Source of the DNA: Candidatus Gottesmanbacteria bacterium RIFOXYB1_FULL_47_11
GTDB taxonomy: Bacteria > Patescibacteriota > Microgenomatia > UBA10105 > UBA927
Length of the DNA: 12,775 nucleotides
Assembly: GCA_001779455.1 (NCBI GenBank)
Contig: MFKE01000011.1
Span: 1 to 12,775, forward strand
Direction: 5' to 3'
Of the stretch, positions 6,981 to 12,775 are shown piece after piece. Every line of letters begins with the position of its first letter. Positions within the stretch are counted from its first letter, which is position 1. Below the pieces are notes generated by a model. It searched no databases and had not been told where the DNA came from. It was given only the letters and a program-made list of their open reading frames with translations. The translations under genes were made by a program, and so were the position numbers.

Positions 6981-8054
6981 TCAGGCGGGTTGTTGAGACA
7001 GGATTTTTTGATATACTTTCTCGTACCCTTCCACCATTTTTTCTACAGTGAAGTTCTCCTCTACATGTCTGCGGCACGCGGCGCGGTCTATTTCACCGAT
7101 GCGTTTTATAGCCTTCACCAAGCCATCTACCCCTTCTTTCTCATCCACGACAAACCCGGTCACCCCGTCCCGGATAATCTCCGGCACGCTCCCCCGGTTG
7201 TACGCAATAACCGGCGTGCCACAGGCCATAGCCTCGATCATCACCATGCCAAAGGGTTCTTCCCAATGGATGGGGAAAAGGAGCGCTCGGGCTTTCTTCA
7301 TCCATGCATCACGTGCCGGTTTTTGCATAAACCCGGTCATGGTAGCCCCAGATGCATGAATGAGCGGCTCTATACGATTTTTGTAATAATCCGTGTCGAA
7401 ATAGTTACCGCTGGTGGCAATCTGAAGCGGTACATGAACTTCCCGACCTACAGCAAGGGCGTCCTCAAGACCTTTCTCCTCAATAAGCCTCCCGACAAAG
7501 GCCAAGTAGTTCCCCGCCGTATCCGAAAACGGAAATGTACAAGTGTCTACCCCGTGATGCACCACTCCCACAATAGTAAAGTCTTTACCGTAGAGCTCCT
7601 GCTGCCTACGGCTTATGGCCACATGAGGCATATCGGCAAAATGCCGGTAATGCCATCCTTCGAGCGAATCCTCCGGGAATACCGGATCATGAATCGTTGT
7701 AACCGCGGGGATAGGGCTTATACGCGCAAAGTACTGCGCGATAGAATCCATATAGATATGCATAATCTCCACATTGTTTTTAGCGGCCTCGCGAAATGCA
7801 CGCTCACTTATATCCGCTTCGTATTCGGTTGCATTAAGGCGATATAACAGCTGCTGGCTGCCGCCTTTGCGTATTTTTACCGACGTAAACTCTTTGCTTG
7901 CCAACTGCGGATCACCGGAGTCGTATACGTGCACATCGTGACCCCGTTTTTTCAAGCCGGCGGCAAGCGACAAAAACAGATCTTTCGGCGCAAAGATACG
8001 GTCGGAAAACCGCGGGGCCATTAAAAGAGACGGAAGTAACAATCCGATTTTCAT
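6981..8054 (-). CDS. GT4-family (GT-B fold) glycosyltransferase
   Basis: The protein has 357 residues, normal for a cytoplasmic GT4 enzyme that transfers a sugar from a nucleotide donor with retention. The N-terminal half starts MKIGLLLPSLLMAP with the usual beta strand, and LKKRGHDVHVYDSGD at 34-48 is the standard second strand. The donor-binding half shows VVHHGVDTCTF at 164-174, FVGRLIEEKGLEDA at 186-199 and HWEEPFGMVMIEAMACGTPVIA at 263-284, with the E-x7-E pair at 266 and 274, then GSVPEIIRDGVTGFVVD. The acceptor and sugar cannot be read from sequence. Its ATG overlaps the stop of the YdcF-like gene (ATGA) and has no ribosome site of its own, so translation is probably coupled. Its C-terminal end (NFTVEKMVEGYEKVYQK) closely resembles that of the GT4 at 9162-10253, pointing to an old duplication. 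Confidence 0.9.
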   Translation of the reverse strand: MKIGLLLPSLLMAPRFSDRIFAPKDLFLSLAAGLKKRGHDVHVYDSGDPQLASKEFTSVKIRKGGSQQLLYRLNATEYEADISERAFREAAKNNVEIMHIYMDSIAQYFARISPIPAVTTIHDPVFPEDSLEGWHYRHFADMPHVAISRRQQELYGKDFTIVGVVHHGVDTCTFPFSDTAGNYLAFVGRLIEEKGLEDALAVGREVHVPLQIATSGNYFDTDYYKNRIEPLIHASGATMTGFMQKPARDAWMKKARALLFPIHWEEPFGMVMIEAMACGTPVIAYNRGSVPEIIRDGVTGFVVDEKEGVDGLVKAIKRIGEIDRAACRRHVEENFTVEKMVEGYEKVYQKILSQQPA

Positions 8055-9148
8055 ACGCTAGAGCCGATAAGCCGAATCTCCGGCACTTCGGCTTTCGATA
8101 GTCTTTCTCTATCTTCTCCTGAAATGCCCAGTGATTGCAAGCGGTCCATAACACTCGGCGGATACTCCTGGCCTGCCCACTCTTCTTTCACAACCTGCCA
8201 GCTCCACTGTGCAGGATCAAGAAGCGCGCGTATATCCGACGCACTCATAGCATTAGGGTCAATTCCATACCGTGTCTGTAGCATATCTTTTGAAAAATGA
8301 GACAGTGCCAACCTGAAACGCGTGTCATCGTTGAGTTGCCCCAAAAGCGGGACGATGTAATCCGGTTCCATCGCAAGTCCCCGTACCCACCGGCGTTCAC
8401 CCATCATCCGATCTACAGCACTTTTTTGCTCTTCCACAAACAGGGCATCTGTGTCTTGTATACCAAGGTTCCTCATATTTTGCACTGCCCGGGCCTTCTT
8501 TCTATCAAAATATGCACGGTCATCACCAAGCCGAATACGCAGTAACTCGAGCATTGTTGCCTGCCGGTCAAAACCCGCAGGATCGAAATGCTCACCGCGC
8601 GGCCCTTGCAACGCTACATGTGCTGAAGCAGTAAGCACCTCTTCAGCGCTGATCACCCGATTAGGATCAAAACCAAAAAGAGCAGCCAGCACTCTCACGC
8701 GGGGCGCTTGGAAGTGCGCACAGACTATTGTGATAGGATCTTTATCACCACGTGCATCGATAATATTTGCGGTGTTAATGAAATTATAGAGCGTATTGCG
8801 AGCTTCGGGCTCTTGAATAATTTCTACAGATTTTATTATCCTTGTTGTAAGATTCCGAATACTAGTCTCCATCAAACCTGCTTCCGTCGGACCGGTGCCA
8901 CCAGTGGCGCGACCGCTGGTAATAATTCTGTCGACTTCACCGGTTTTGAAAAGCTGCGCTCCTGCCCGAGCAATCATAGACATCCAGGTATTTGGCTCTG
9001 CGTTCCCCGCGGGAATCTTTTCCAATGTAACTTTTGTTGCCGAATCCTGCACCGGCCCCTGACCTAATAAAACGAGCGTCCCAATGTGAGCAATAGCGAG
9101 TTCTTTACAAAGCGGGTTTGAAAAGGAGGGTTCTGACAAGGGTTCCAT
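8051..9148 (-). CDS. YdcF/SanA-like (DUF218) protein with an unknown C-terminal extension
   Basis: The protein has 365 residues. Residues about 22-165 follow the DUF218 pattern of YdcF, SanA and ElyC: IGTLVLLGQGPVQ at 22-34, VDRIITSGRATGG then an EA pair at 72-90, IIQEPEARNTLYNFINTANII at 110-130 (the family's E-x-S/A-x-NT motif), and ITIVCAHFQAPRVRVLAALFG at 139-159. Members are linked to envelope polysaccharide and peptidoglycan-lipid metabolism, but their reaction is not settled. No signal peptide or membrane helix is visible, unlike SanA or ElyC. Residues 170-365, half the protein, are a helical, charged extension that I do not recognise. The gene lies between two GT4 genes, 13 bases after one stop and overlapping the next start by 4, so it belongs to the same glycan operon. 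The ATG at 9148 has no ribosome site. Confidence 0.65.
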   Translation of the reverse strand: MEPLSEPSFSNPLCKELAIAHIGTLVLLGQGPVQDSATKVTLEKIPAGNAEPNTWMSMIARAGAQLFKTGEVDRIITSGRATGGTGPTEAGLMETSIRNLTTRIIKSVEIIQEPEARNTLYNFINTANIIDARGDKDPITIVCAHFQAPRVRVLAALFGFDPNRVISAEEVLTASAHVALQGPRGEHFDPAGFDRQATMLELLRIRLGDDRAYFDRKKARAVQNMRNLGIQDTDALFVEEQKSAVDRMMGERRWVRGLAMEPDYIVPLLGQLNDDTRFRLALSHFSKDMLQTRYGIDPNAMSASDIRALLDPAQWSWQVVKEEWAGQEYPPSVMDRLQSLGISGEDRERLSKAEVPEIRLIGSSV

Positions 9149-9161
9149 TGTAGAAAAAATA

Positions 9162-10253
9162 TTATTTTATATACTTCTGATATACTCGCTCGTACCCATC
9201 AACCATGTGTTTGGTAGAAAAATTGGCAACGGCGTGATCGCGGCAGGTTGACCGATCAATCGTATCAATCTGTTTCAGACTATCAACTATTCCATCAATT
9301 CCAGCAGCCGGGTCGACAACAAACCCCACCTTTTTATCCGCGACAATTTCCGATACTGCCCCGCGTGCAAATGCCACCACCGGCGTACCGCAGCTCAGCG
9401 CCTCGGCCATCACCAACCCAAACGGTTCTTCCCAATTAATCGGATTCACCAATGCTTTGGCTCCGGCAAACAAATCTCTCATCTGTTGCCTCGAAAGCGT
9501 TTGTTCGGCAGAAACCTCACCGACAAATTGAATCGTGTCGGATATATGCGGCTTGACGATAGTTTCAAAAAAATTCGGGTCTTCGCAATTACCCGCAATC
9601 TTCAGCCTCATGCCTGATTTTTGGGCAATTGCAATAGCATTGCCGATGCCCTTGGGATCCAGGAACTTCCCCTCTTTGTCCTTGGCTTTACTCATGCGGC
9701 CGACAGCCAAAAGATACCCGCCTGACTTTGCTAAGACTTCGGAGGGCAAGAAAAATTCCGTATCCACGCTGTTGTGTACTACATCCATATCCCGTCCTGA
9801 CGCTTTTGCAGACATTTGGGATATGGCAACCAGATGTGATGCGGGAAATCTGCATAAAACTTCCGCGGTCAATGGAATCATCTGTGAATGAACGGTGGTT
9901 ACCAACGGTGTAGCAAAAGGGACTGTCAGAGCAAGATATTCGGGATACATGTGGTTATGAATAAGGTCAAATTCCTCTTGTTTTTTTAGCACTTCGGCAA
10001 GCTCGAGTGCTAAATAGCTCGTGTGCTGATAAAAATCATTTTCTGCAGGAGGAAGCTCTGTCAGCGGCTTACAGATAGGAATAACCGTCACGCCGGGCAG
10101 AGCAGATCCTTCTGTTCCAAAAATAGTCACCTTATGCCCACGACCAACCAGTTCCCCTACCAAATCCACAATCACGCGGTTTCGTGATACCGTAGTGTCT
10201 ACGGTAATTGCCCGCTTTAGCGGCGCAAGAATAGCAATACGAAGGCTCATCAT
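9162..10253 (-). CDS. GT4-family (GT-B fold) glycosyltransferase
   Basis: The protein has 363 residues. The N-terminal half has LRIAILAPLKRAI, then VGELVGRGHKVTIFGTEGS at 32-50, LIHNHMYPEYLAL at 97-109 and VTTVHSQM at 118-125. The C-terminal half has VVHNSVDTEFF at 158-168, LLAVGRMSKAKDKEGKFLDP at 181-200 followed by KGIGNAI, and NWEEPFGLVMAEALSCGTPVVA at 273-294 with E276 and E284 as the E-x7-E pair. The segment between GRM and KG is longer than usual in GT4. The layout near LDPKGI resembles GT4 enzymes for UDP-glucose-like donors, but the substrate is not determined. Two adjacent ATG codons (10253 and 10250) are possible starts. The first overlaps the upstream stop as ATGA, and GGAAA is nearby. 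It is a paralogue of the GT4 at 6981-8054 by its donor half and C-terminal VDGYERVYQK. Confidence 0.9.
   Translation of the reverse strand: MMSLRIAILAPLKRAITVDTTVSRNRVIVDLVGELVGRGHKVTIFGTEGSALPGVTVIPICKPLTELPPAENDFYQHTSYLALELAEVLKKQEEFDLIHNHMYPEYLALTVPFATPLVTTVHSQMIPLTAEVLCRFPASHLVAISQMSAKASGRDMDVVHNSVDTEFFLPSEVLAKSGGYLLAVGRMSKAKDKEGKFLDPKGIGNAIAIAQKSGMRLKIAGNCEDPNFFETIVKPHISDTIQFVGEVSAEQTLSRQQMRDLFAGAKALVNPINWEEPFGLVMAEALSCGTPVVAFARGAVSEIVADKKVGFVVDPAAGIDGIVDSLKQIDTIDRSTCRDHAVANFSTKHMVDGYERVYQKYIK
9986..10013. promoter_or_regulatory. CIRCE-like inverted repeat with a 10-base spacer, inside a GT4 coding region
   Basis: On the minus strand, TTAGCACTC and AAGTGCTAA flank a 10-base spacer. The two halves match the CIRCE arms at 17 of 18 positions, but the spacer is one base too long. 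It encodes YLALELAEVLKK of the GT4 protein around residues 80-91. No promoter is evident nearby, so function is doubtful. Confidence 0.25.
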
Positions 10254-11533
10254 TTTCCAGTATGATTCTTCTGCGGCTTTTTGACAAGGCTCAGGTATTC
10301 GCTTGTTGAAGATGCATAGTTGATATAAATCCGTTCAAAACAATCAGCAATCCTATCCCACGTAAATTTTTTGAGAACCAGCTCATAACTCCTTTGGGCC
10401 ATTTTATGTCGGAGATCATCATCGGCCAAAAGCTGATTGACCTTTGCCGCGATTTCTTTAGCGTTTCGCGCGTGAACCAAAAACCCGTTGTGCCCGTCTT
10501 TGATCAGGCTTGTGACCCCGCCGGCTCGCGTGGAGATGACCGGGGTCTTGGCGGCCATGGCCTCCAAAATCACGAGTCCCAACGGCTCTTTCCACGTACT
10601 GGGCGCCACATACACATCGGCCCGTCCGTAAAACGCATGGAATCCGAGCGTTTCTGTCGGCTTCATATAGCCTAATATCCGGCAATTTTTCAGCTTGTTG
10701 GTCTTGATAAGACGTTCCAAGCGCTGCCGATCCGGCCCGTCGCCCAAAATAAGCACCTCGCCGTCTATATGACCGGCCGCTTTGATAAGATACTCAACGC
10801 CTTTGTGCACCGTCAGCCGGCCGGTAAACAACACGACTTTTTTACCCGTCAATCCGTATTTTTTGTCTATCGCCCTGCACTTATCCTCATCACGCCGATA
10901 ATCATCAATATACACTCCGCCGGGAATTGTCCGGAGCTTACGCTCCCACTCCGCGCCGAACATTTTGAGAAACCACCGCCTCGTAAACGCGCTGTTTGCG
11001 GTAATCACCCCCGATACCCGCAACGCATCTTTAATCATACCGATAAGTCTCCCGTCCTGTACCAAATAATGCAGATCGCTGCCATGAGTCGTCACGATAA
11101 ACCGAATGCCGTACAAAATTTTGGCAACCCGCGCCACCGCCGGCAAAAATGCTGTATGAAATACATGAATAATTTCGGGCTGAAACTCTTTAACTGCCGG
11201 CAATGTCGCATCCACATAGGACGTATAGATCTTCCCCAGCTCCACACCATTCATATCCTGATATCGTTTGGCACCCGGTAACTCCGGATTTCCAACAAAT
11301 ACACCCACCTGAGGAACGGGGACATTGTAATGTTTGACGCCCTGCAGCTTGCGTTTCTCCGGAGCGACAATAGAAACCTGGTGGCCATCTTTCACCATTT
11401 CCCCGGCAAGCGCCCGAAGCCACGCGCCGGACCCATTACCCCACAGGGGAAACATGTAGAGGAACATAATGCGCAGCGGCCGTGCAGCTTGAAAAGAAGC
11501 AATTATCTCAGACTGACGCGATCCGTTAGCCAT
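10250..11533 (-). CDS. GT4-family (GT-B fold) glycosyltransferase
   Basis: The protein has 427 residues. Residues 20-60 contain LRIMFLYMFPLWGNGSGAWL and GHQVSIVAPEKRK, the classic opening of GT4 enzymes with a Gly-rich acceptor loop. Next come IIHVFHTAFLPAVA at 121-134, VTTHGSDLHYL at 147-157, ITANSAFTRR at 177-186 and IPGGVYIDDY at 203-212. The donor half shows LFTGRLTVHKGVEYL at 235-249, LILGDGPDRQRLERLI at 261-276 and WKEPLGLVILEAMAAKTPVIS at 314-334 with E316 and E324. It is less like the other two GT4 proteins and has a longer basic tail (about 410-427). It is the first glycosyltransferase of the cluster. TATAAT lies exactly 6 bases before the ATG at 11533 with no ribosome site, so it is probably read from a leaderless message. 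Confidence 0.9.
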   Translation of the reverse strand: MANGSRQSEIIASFQAARPLRIMFLYMFPLWGNGSGAWLRALAGEMVKDGHQVSIVAPEKRKLQGVKHYNVPVPQVGVFVGNPELPGAKRYQDMNGVELGKIYTSYVDATLPAVKEFQPEIIHVFHTAFLPAVARVAKILYGIRFIVTTHGSDLHYLVQDGRLIGMIKDALRVSGVITANSAFTRRWFLKMFGAEWERKLRTIPGGVYIDDYRRDEDKCRAIDKKYGLTGKKVVLFTGRLTVHKGVEYLIKAAGHIDGEVLILGDGPDRQRLERLIKTNKLKNCRILGYMKPTETLGFHAFYGRADVYVAPSTWKEPLGLVILEAMAAKTPVISTRAGGVTSLIKDGHNGFLVHARNAKEIAAKVNQLLADDDLRHKMAQRSYELVLKKFTWDRIADCFERIYINYASSTSEYLSLVKKPQKNHTGK

Positions 11534-11539
11534 AGGATC

Positions 11540-11569
11540 ATTATACTAAAAAGCCCTATGGTACAACAA
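11540..11569 (-). promoter_or_regulatory. Candidate leaderless promoter of the GT4/YdcF operon
   Basis: A perfect minus-strand -10 TATAAT (11540-11545) is 6 bases before the ATG at 11533. TTGTTG (11564-11569) stands 18 bases upstream as a 4-of-6 match to the -35. Initiation would fall on or next to the A of the ATG. The element overlaps the stop-codon end of the small upstream gene only at its -35 side. Confidence 0.55.
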
Positions 11570-11825
11570 GAGGAGGGAATACCCTTGCGTGAAGCTCCTG
11601 CATCAATGTGACATACGACACAAAATTTGGACTCCTAGTCACATCCTGGTATCCATCCGGACTTGTATACACATCCGAGGATGGAATTTGCATACTTAAC
11701 CCCGTTAATCCCATGACATAATGAGTTGTTATATCGGCCCCGTCGGACACCTGTTCCGCGCTGATATATACCGGACGATTCATGGAACTAAGGAAAACGG
11801 ACTGTGTCAATGAAACTAACATCAT
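11556..11825 (-). CDS. Small protein of unknown function, 89 residues
   Basis: I do not recognise this protein. It begins MMLVSLTQSVFLSSMNRPVY and continues with a polar middle (AEQVSDGADITTHY, DVYTSPDGYQDV) and an ending LMQELHARVFPPLVVP. No signal peptide, membrane helix or Cys pair is evident. In favour of a real gene are protein-like composition, TATATT seven bases before the ATG at 11825 on a short divergent promoter region, and its place 22 bases before the first GT4 gene on the same strand. An in-frame TTG at 11834 is a less likely start, and the second ATG (11822) is equally possible. No other credible frame covers this stretch, so without it there would be a gap of about 330 bases. 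Confidence 0.5.
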   Translation of the reverse strand: MMLVSLTQSVFLSSMNRPVYISAEQVSDGADITTHYVMGLTGLSMQIPSSDVYTSPDGYQDVTRSPNFVSYVTLMQELHARVFPPLVVP

Positions 11826-11866
11826 ATGGTACAATATACAGGTAGTTTGATATACTATAATATAGT
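11826..11866. promoter_or_regulatory. Compact divergent promoter region with two leaderless-type -10 boxes
   Basis: Only 41 bases separate two divergent start codons. Plus-strand TATAAT (11856-11861) is 5 bases before the ATG at 11867. Minus-strand TATATT (11833-11838) is 7 bases before the ATG at 11825. No good -35 and no ribosome site is seen for either gene. RNA polymerase could not occupy both promoters at once, so the two genes are probably mutually exclusive or jointly controlled, perhaps by the winged-helix protein itself. Confidence 0.45.
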
Positions 11867-12220
11867 ATGACCAACCCGGAAAATAACCACTATTTCCCTC
11901 TCCCGCCGCTACTCCTTGATTTTAAAGAACACTGCTGCATCACTCCGGACAACGAACAGCACTATCTCAGCCCGATGGAATTTATGCTTCTTTCTGAACT
12001 GGACATCGGATTTCAGACAACAGACGAGTTGGCTATCCGATTGGCTCACAAACTACGCAGAGAACAACAGGAAAAAGGAGGGAAATGGGATGGATCCATA
12101 TCTCATGAGCATGTTTGGGAGATAATCAGTCGCATTAAAGAAAAAATCGGTCCCCAGTATATTGAAAAGCGAGTCCGGTTCGGATACCGCATCGCTACCC
12201 CGAAGCAATTTCAAGGCTAA
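11867..12220 (+). CDS. Stand-alone OmpR/PhoB-type winged-helix DNA-binding protein
   Basis: The protein has 117 residues and is a single effector-type domain without a receiver domain. YLSPMEFMLLSEL at 33-45 is the start-of-domain motif of the Trans_reg_C family (usually LTPKEFELL). TTDELAIRLAHKL at 51-63 is the next helix. SHEHVWEIISRIKEKIG at 79-95 corresponds to the recognition helix (usually VDVHISRLRKKLG), and YIEKRVRFGYRIATP at 98-112 to the beta-hairpin wing (usually TVRGVGYRL). The insert at 62-78 is longer than usual. It is transcribed divergently from the glycosyltransferase cluster through a 41-base shared region, which makes it a candidate regulator of that cluster and of itself. 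No phosphorylation site or sensor partner is visible, so its activity signal is unknown. Confidence 0.75.
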   Translation: MTNPENNHYFPLPPLLLDFKEHCCITPDNEQHYLSPMEFMLLSELDIGFQTTDELAIRLAHKLRREQQEKGGKWDGSISHEHVWEIISRIKEKIGPQYIEKRVRFGYRIATPKQFQG

Positions 12221-12231
12221 GCCTTGAAATT
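12207..12231. terminator. Perfect 11-bp inverted repeat with the TAA stop codon as its loop
   Basis: Arms AATTTCAAGGC (12207-12217) and GCCTTGAAATT (12221-12231) pair perfectly around TAA, the stop codon of the winged-helix gene. It lies in the 48-base convergent gap before the nucleotidyltransferase-like gene and is symmetric, so it could end transcription from both sides. No clear T tract follows on either strand, so it may instead protect the 3' end of the message. Confidence 0.5.
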
Positions 12232-12268
12232 ATCTAGCGCCGGGGGACAAGCTTTTCGCGAGCGGACA

Positions 12269-12757
12269 TCATGGCTCTTGCCAGAGACAATAGGACAAAC
12301 GTTCTCTCTCTTCGTCCAAAATCCGCTCCGAAAACGGCAATTCAAATGAAGCTGCGCAATGGATCTCAAAAATTGCCCCCTCAAATCGAGGTAAAGGAAT
12401 TCCCCAAAACCAAGATCTTGCCTGAACACCAGTAAAAATACGCGGAATGATTTCTCCGCCCCTGGGAGACGGTACGGGGATATGTTCAACTATGGTCACT
12501 AAGTCTGGCGACTCCGTAAACGCTGTTTCCAAAGCGTTTCCTATGATCGGAGCATCCTCACTGGGATTAACCGGGGCAATATCCAGATCAATATCACGAT
12601 ACTCTAAACGGGTCGGGTTTGACACAGAACCGATGATAAAAATCCCGGCCCGCTTGTGAACTGAGCGTAATGCGATATTGATTGTCGGAATCACGAATTG
12701 ATTCAGGTGTCGCAAATCTATTGGCCGGAGCCGGGAACGCACGACATCCTGCTCCAT
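12269..12757 (-). CDS. Nucleotidyltransferase-fold protein, possibly 5'-partial
   Basis: The protein has 162 residues from the ATG at 12757. Residues 38-60 (GIFIIGSVSNPTRLEYRDID then LDI) fit the DNA-polymerase-beta-type nucleotidyltransferase signature G-S-x(9-13)-D-x-D, with GS at 43-44 and D55/D57. A possible third acidic residue is E131 in IFEIHCA. The rest does not let me name a subfamily; minimal nucleotidyltransferases, antitoxin-like MntA proteins and aminoglycoside nucleotidyltransferase relatives all share this core. No HEPN partner is visible in the window. The frame is also open upstream of the ATG to the right edge (six more codons), and the ATG is directly abutted by GGCAGG with almost no spacing, so the true start may lie outside. 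It converges on the winged-helix gene across the palindrome at 12207-12231. Confidence 0.6.
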   Translation of the reverse strand: MEQDVVRSRLRPIDLRHLNQFVIPTINIALRSVHKRAGIFIIGSVSNPTRLEYRDIDLDIAPVNPSEDAPIIGNALETAFTESPDLVTIVEHIPVPSPRGGEIIPRIFTGVQARSWFWGIPLPRFEGAIFEIHCAASFELPFSERILDEERERLSYCLWQEP

Positions 12758-12775
12758 CCTGCCGGTGTAATTATT

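Noticed and set aside
11916..12125. Internal ATG codons preceded by GGAGGG within the winged-helix gene (near 12077-12090)
   Set aside because: The purine run encodes EKGGK in the main frame. The alternative frame is short and has no protein character.
12217..12489. Minus-strand frame of 90 residues overlapping the nucleotidyltransferase-like gene
   Set aside because: It is out of frame with the gene carrying the GS...DxD motif and shows no domain features.

Overview
Eleven protein genes fill this window almost completely. No RNA gene, insertion sequence or CRISPR array was seen, and the longest stretch without a gene is about 230 bases (4285-4515). The look of the window suggests a bacterium of the Candidate Phyla Radiation (Patescibacteria). 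Genes are tightly packed with 4-base ATGA overlaps, several promoters sit directly on start codons, proteins diverge strongly from textbook families, and an excisionase-type helix-turn-helix is fused to a membrane sensor. TGA is used as a stop, so the code is not the TGA=Gly code of Gracilibacteria or Absconditabacteria. There is no ribosomal or other marker gene, so the lineage is an inference.

Layout. (1) Positions 1-4284, minus strand: a two-gene unit. The first gene encodes a membrane-bound regulator with an N-terminal helix-turn-helix, about nine membrane helices and a Cache sensor domain. It overlaps by 4 bases a gene for a membrane-anchored protein with at least 140 collagen-type Gly-X-Y triplets, which runs off the left edge. 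A terminator-like hairpin lies inside the first codons of the collagen gene. (2) Positions 4516-5448, plus strand: a Fic-fold protein with a C-terminal winged helix and a ruined catalytic motif. (3) Positions 5467-11825, minus strand: a carbohydrate cluster read from right to left. It holds a small unknown protein, a GT4 glycosyltransferase, a second GT4, a YdcF/DUF218-like protein, a third GT4 and then glycogen synthase GlgA. A CIRCE-like operator (the HrcA heat-shock site) lies between the third GT4 and glgA. (4) Positions 11867-12757: a stand-alone OmpR/PhoB-type winged-helix protein, transcribed divergently from the cluster, converges on a nucleotidyltransferase-fold protein at the right edge.

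How they may work together. The GT4 enzymes and the YdcF-like protein look like a machine for a surface or storage glycan, and GlgA makes alpha-1,4-glucan from a nucleotide-glucose donor. The stand-alone winged-helix protein is placed to control the cluster. The Cache regulator is placed to control the collagen-like surface protein, possibly in response to an external ligand. These links rest on gene position and are inference; family calls rest on motifs read by eye.
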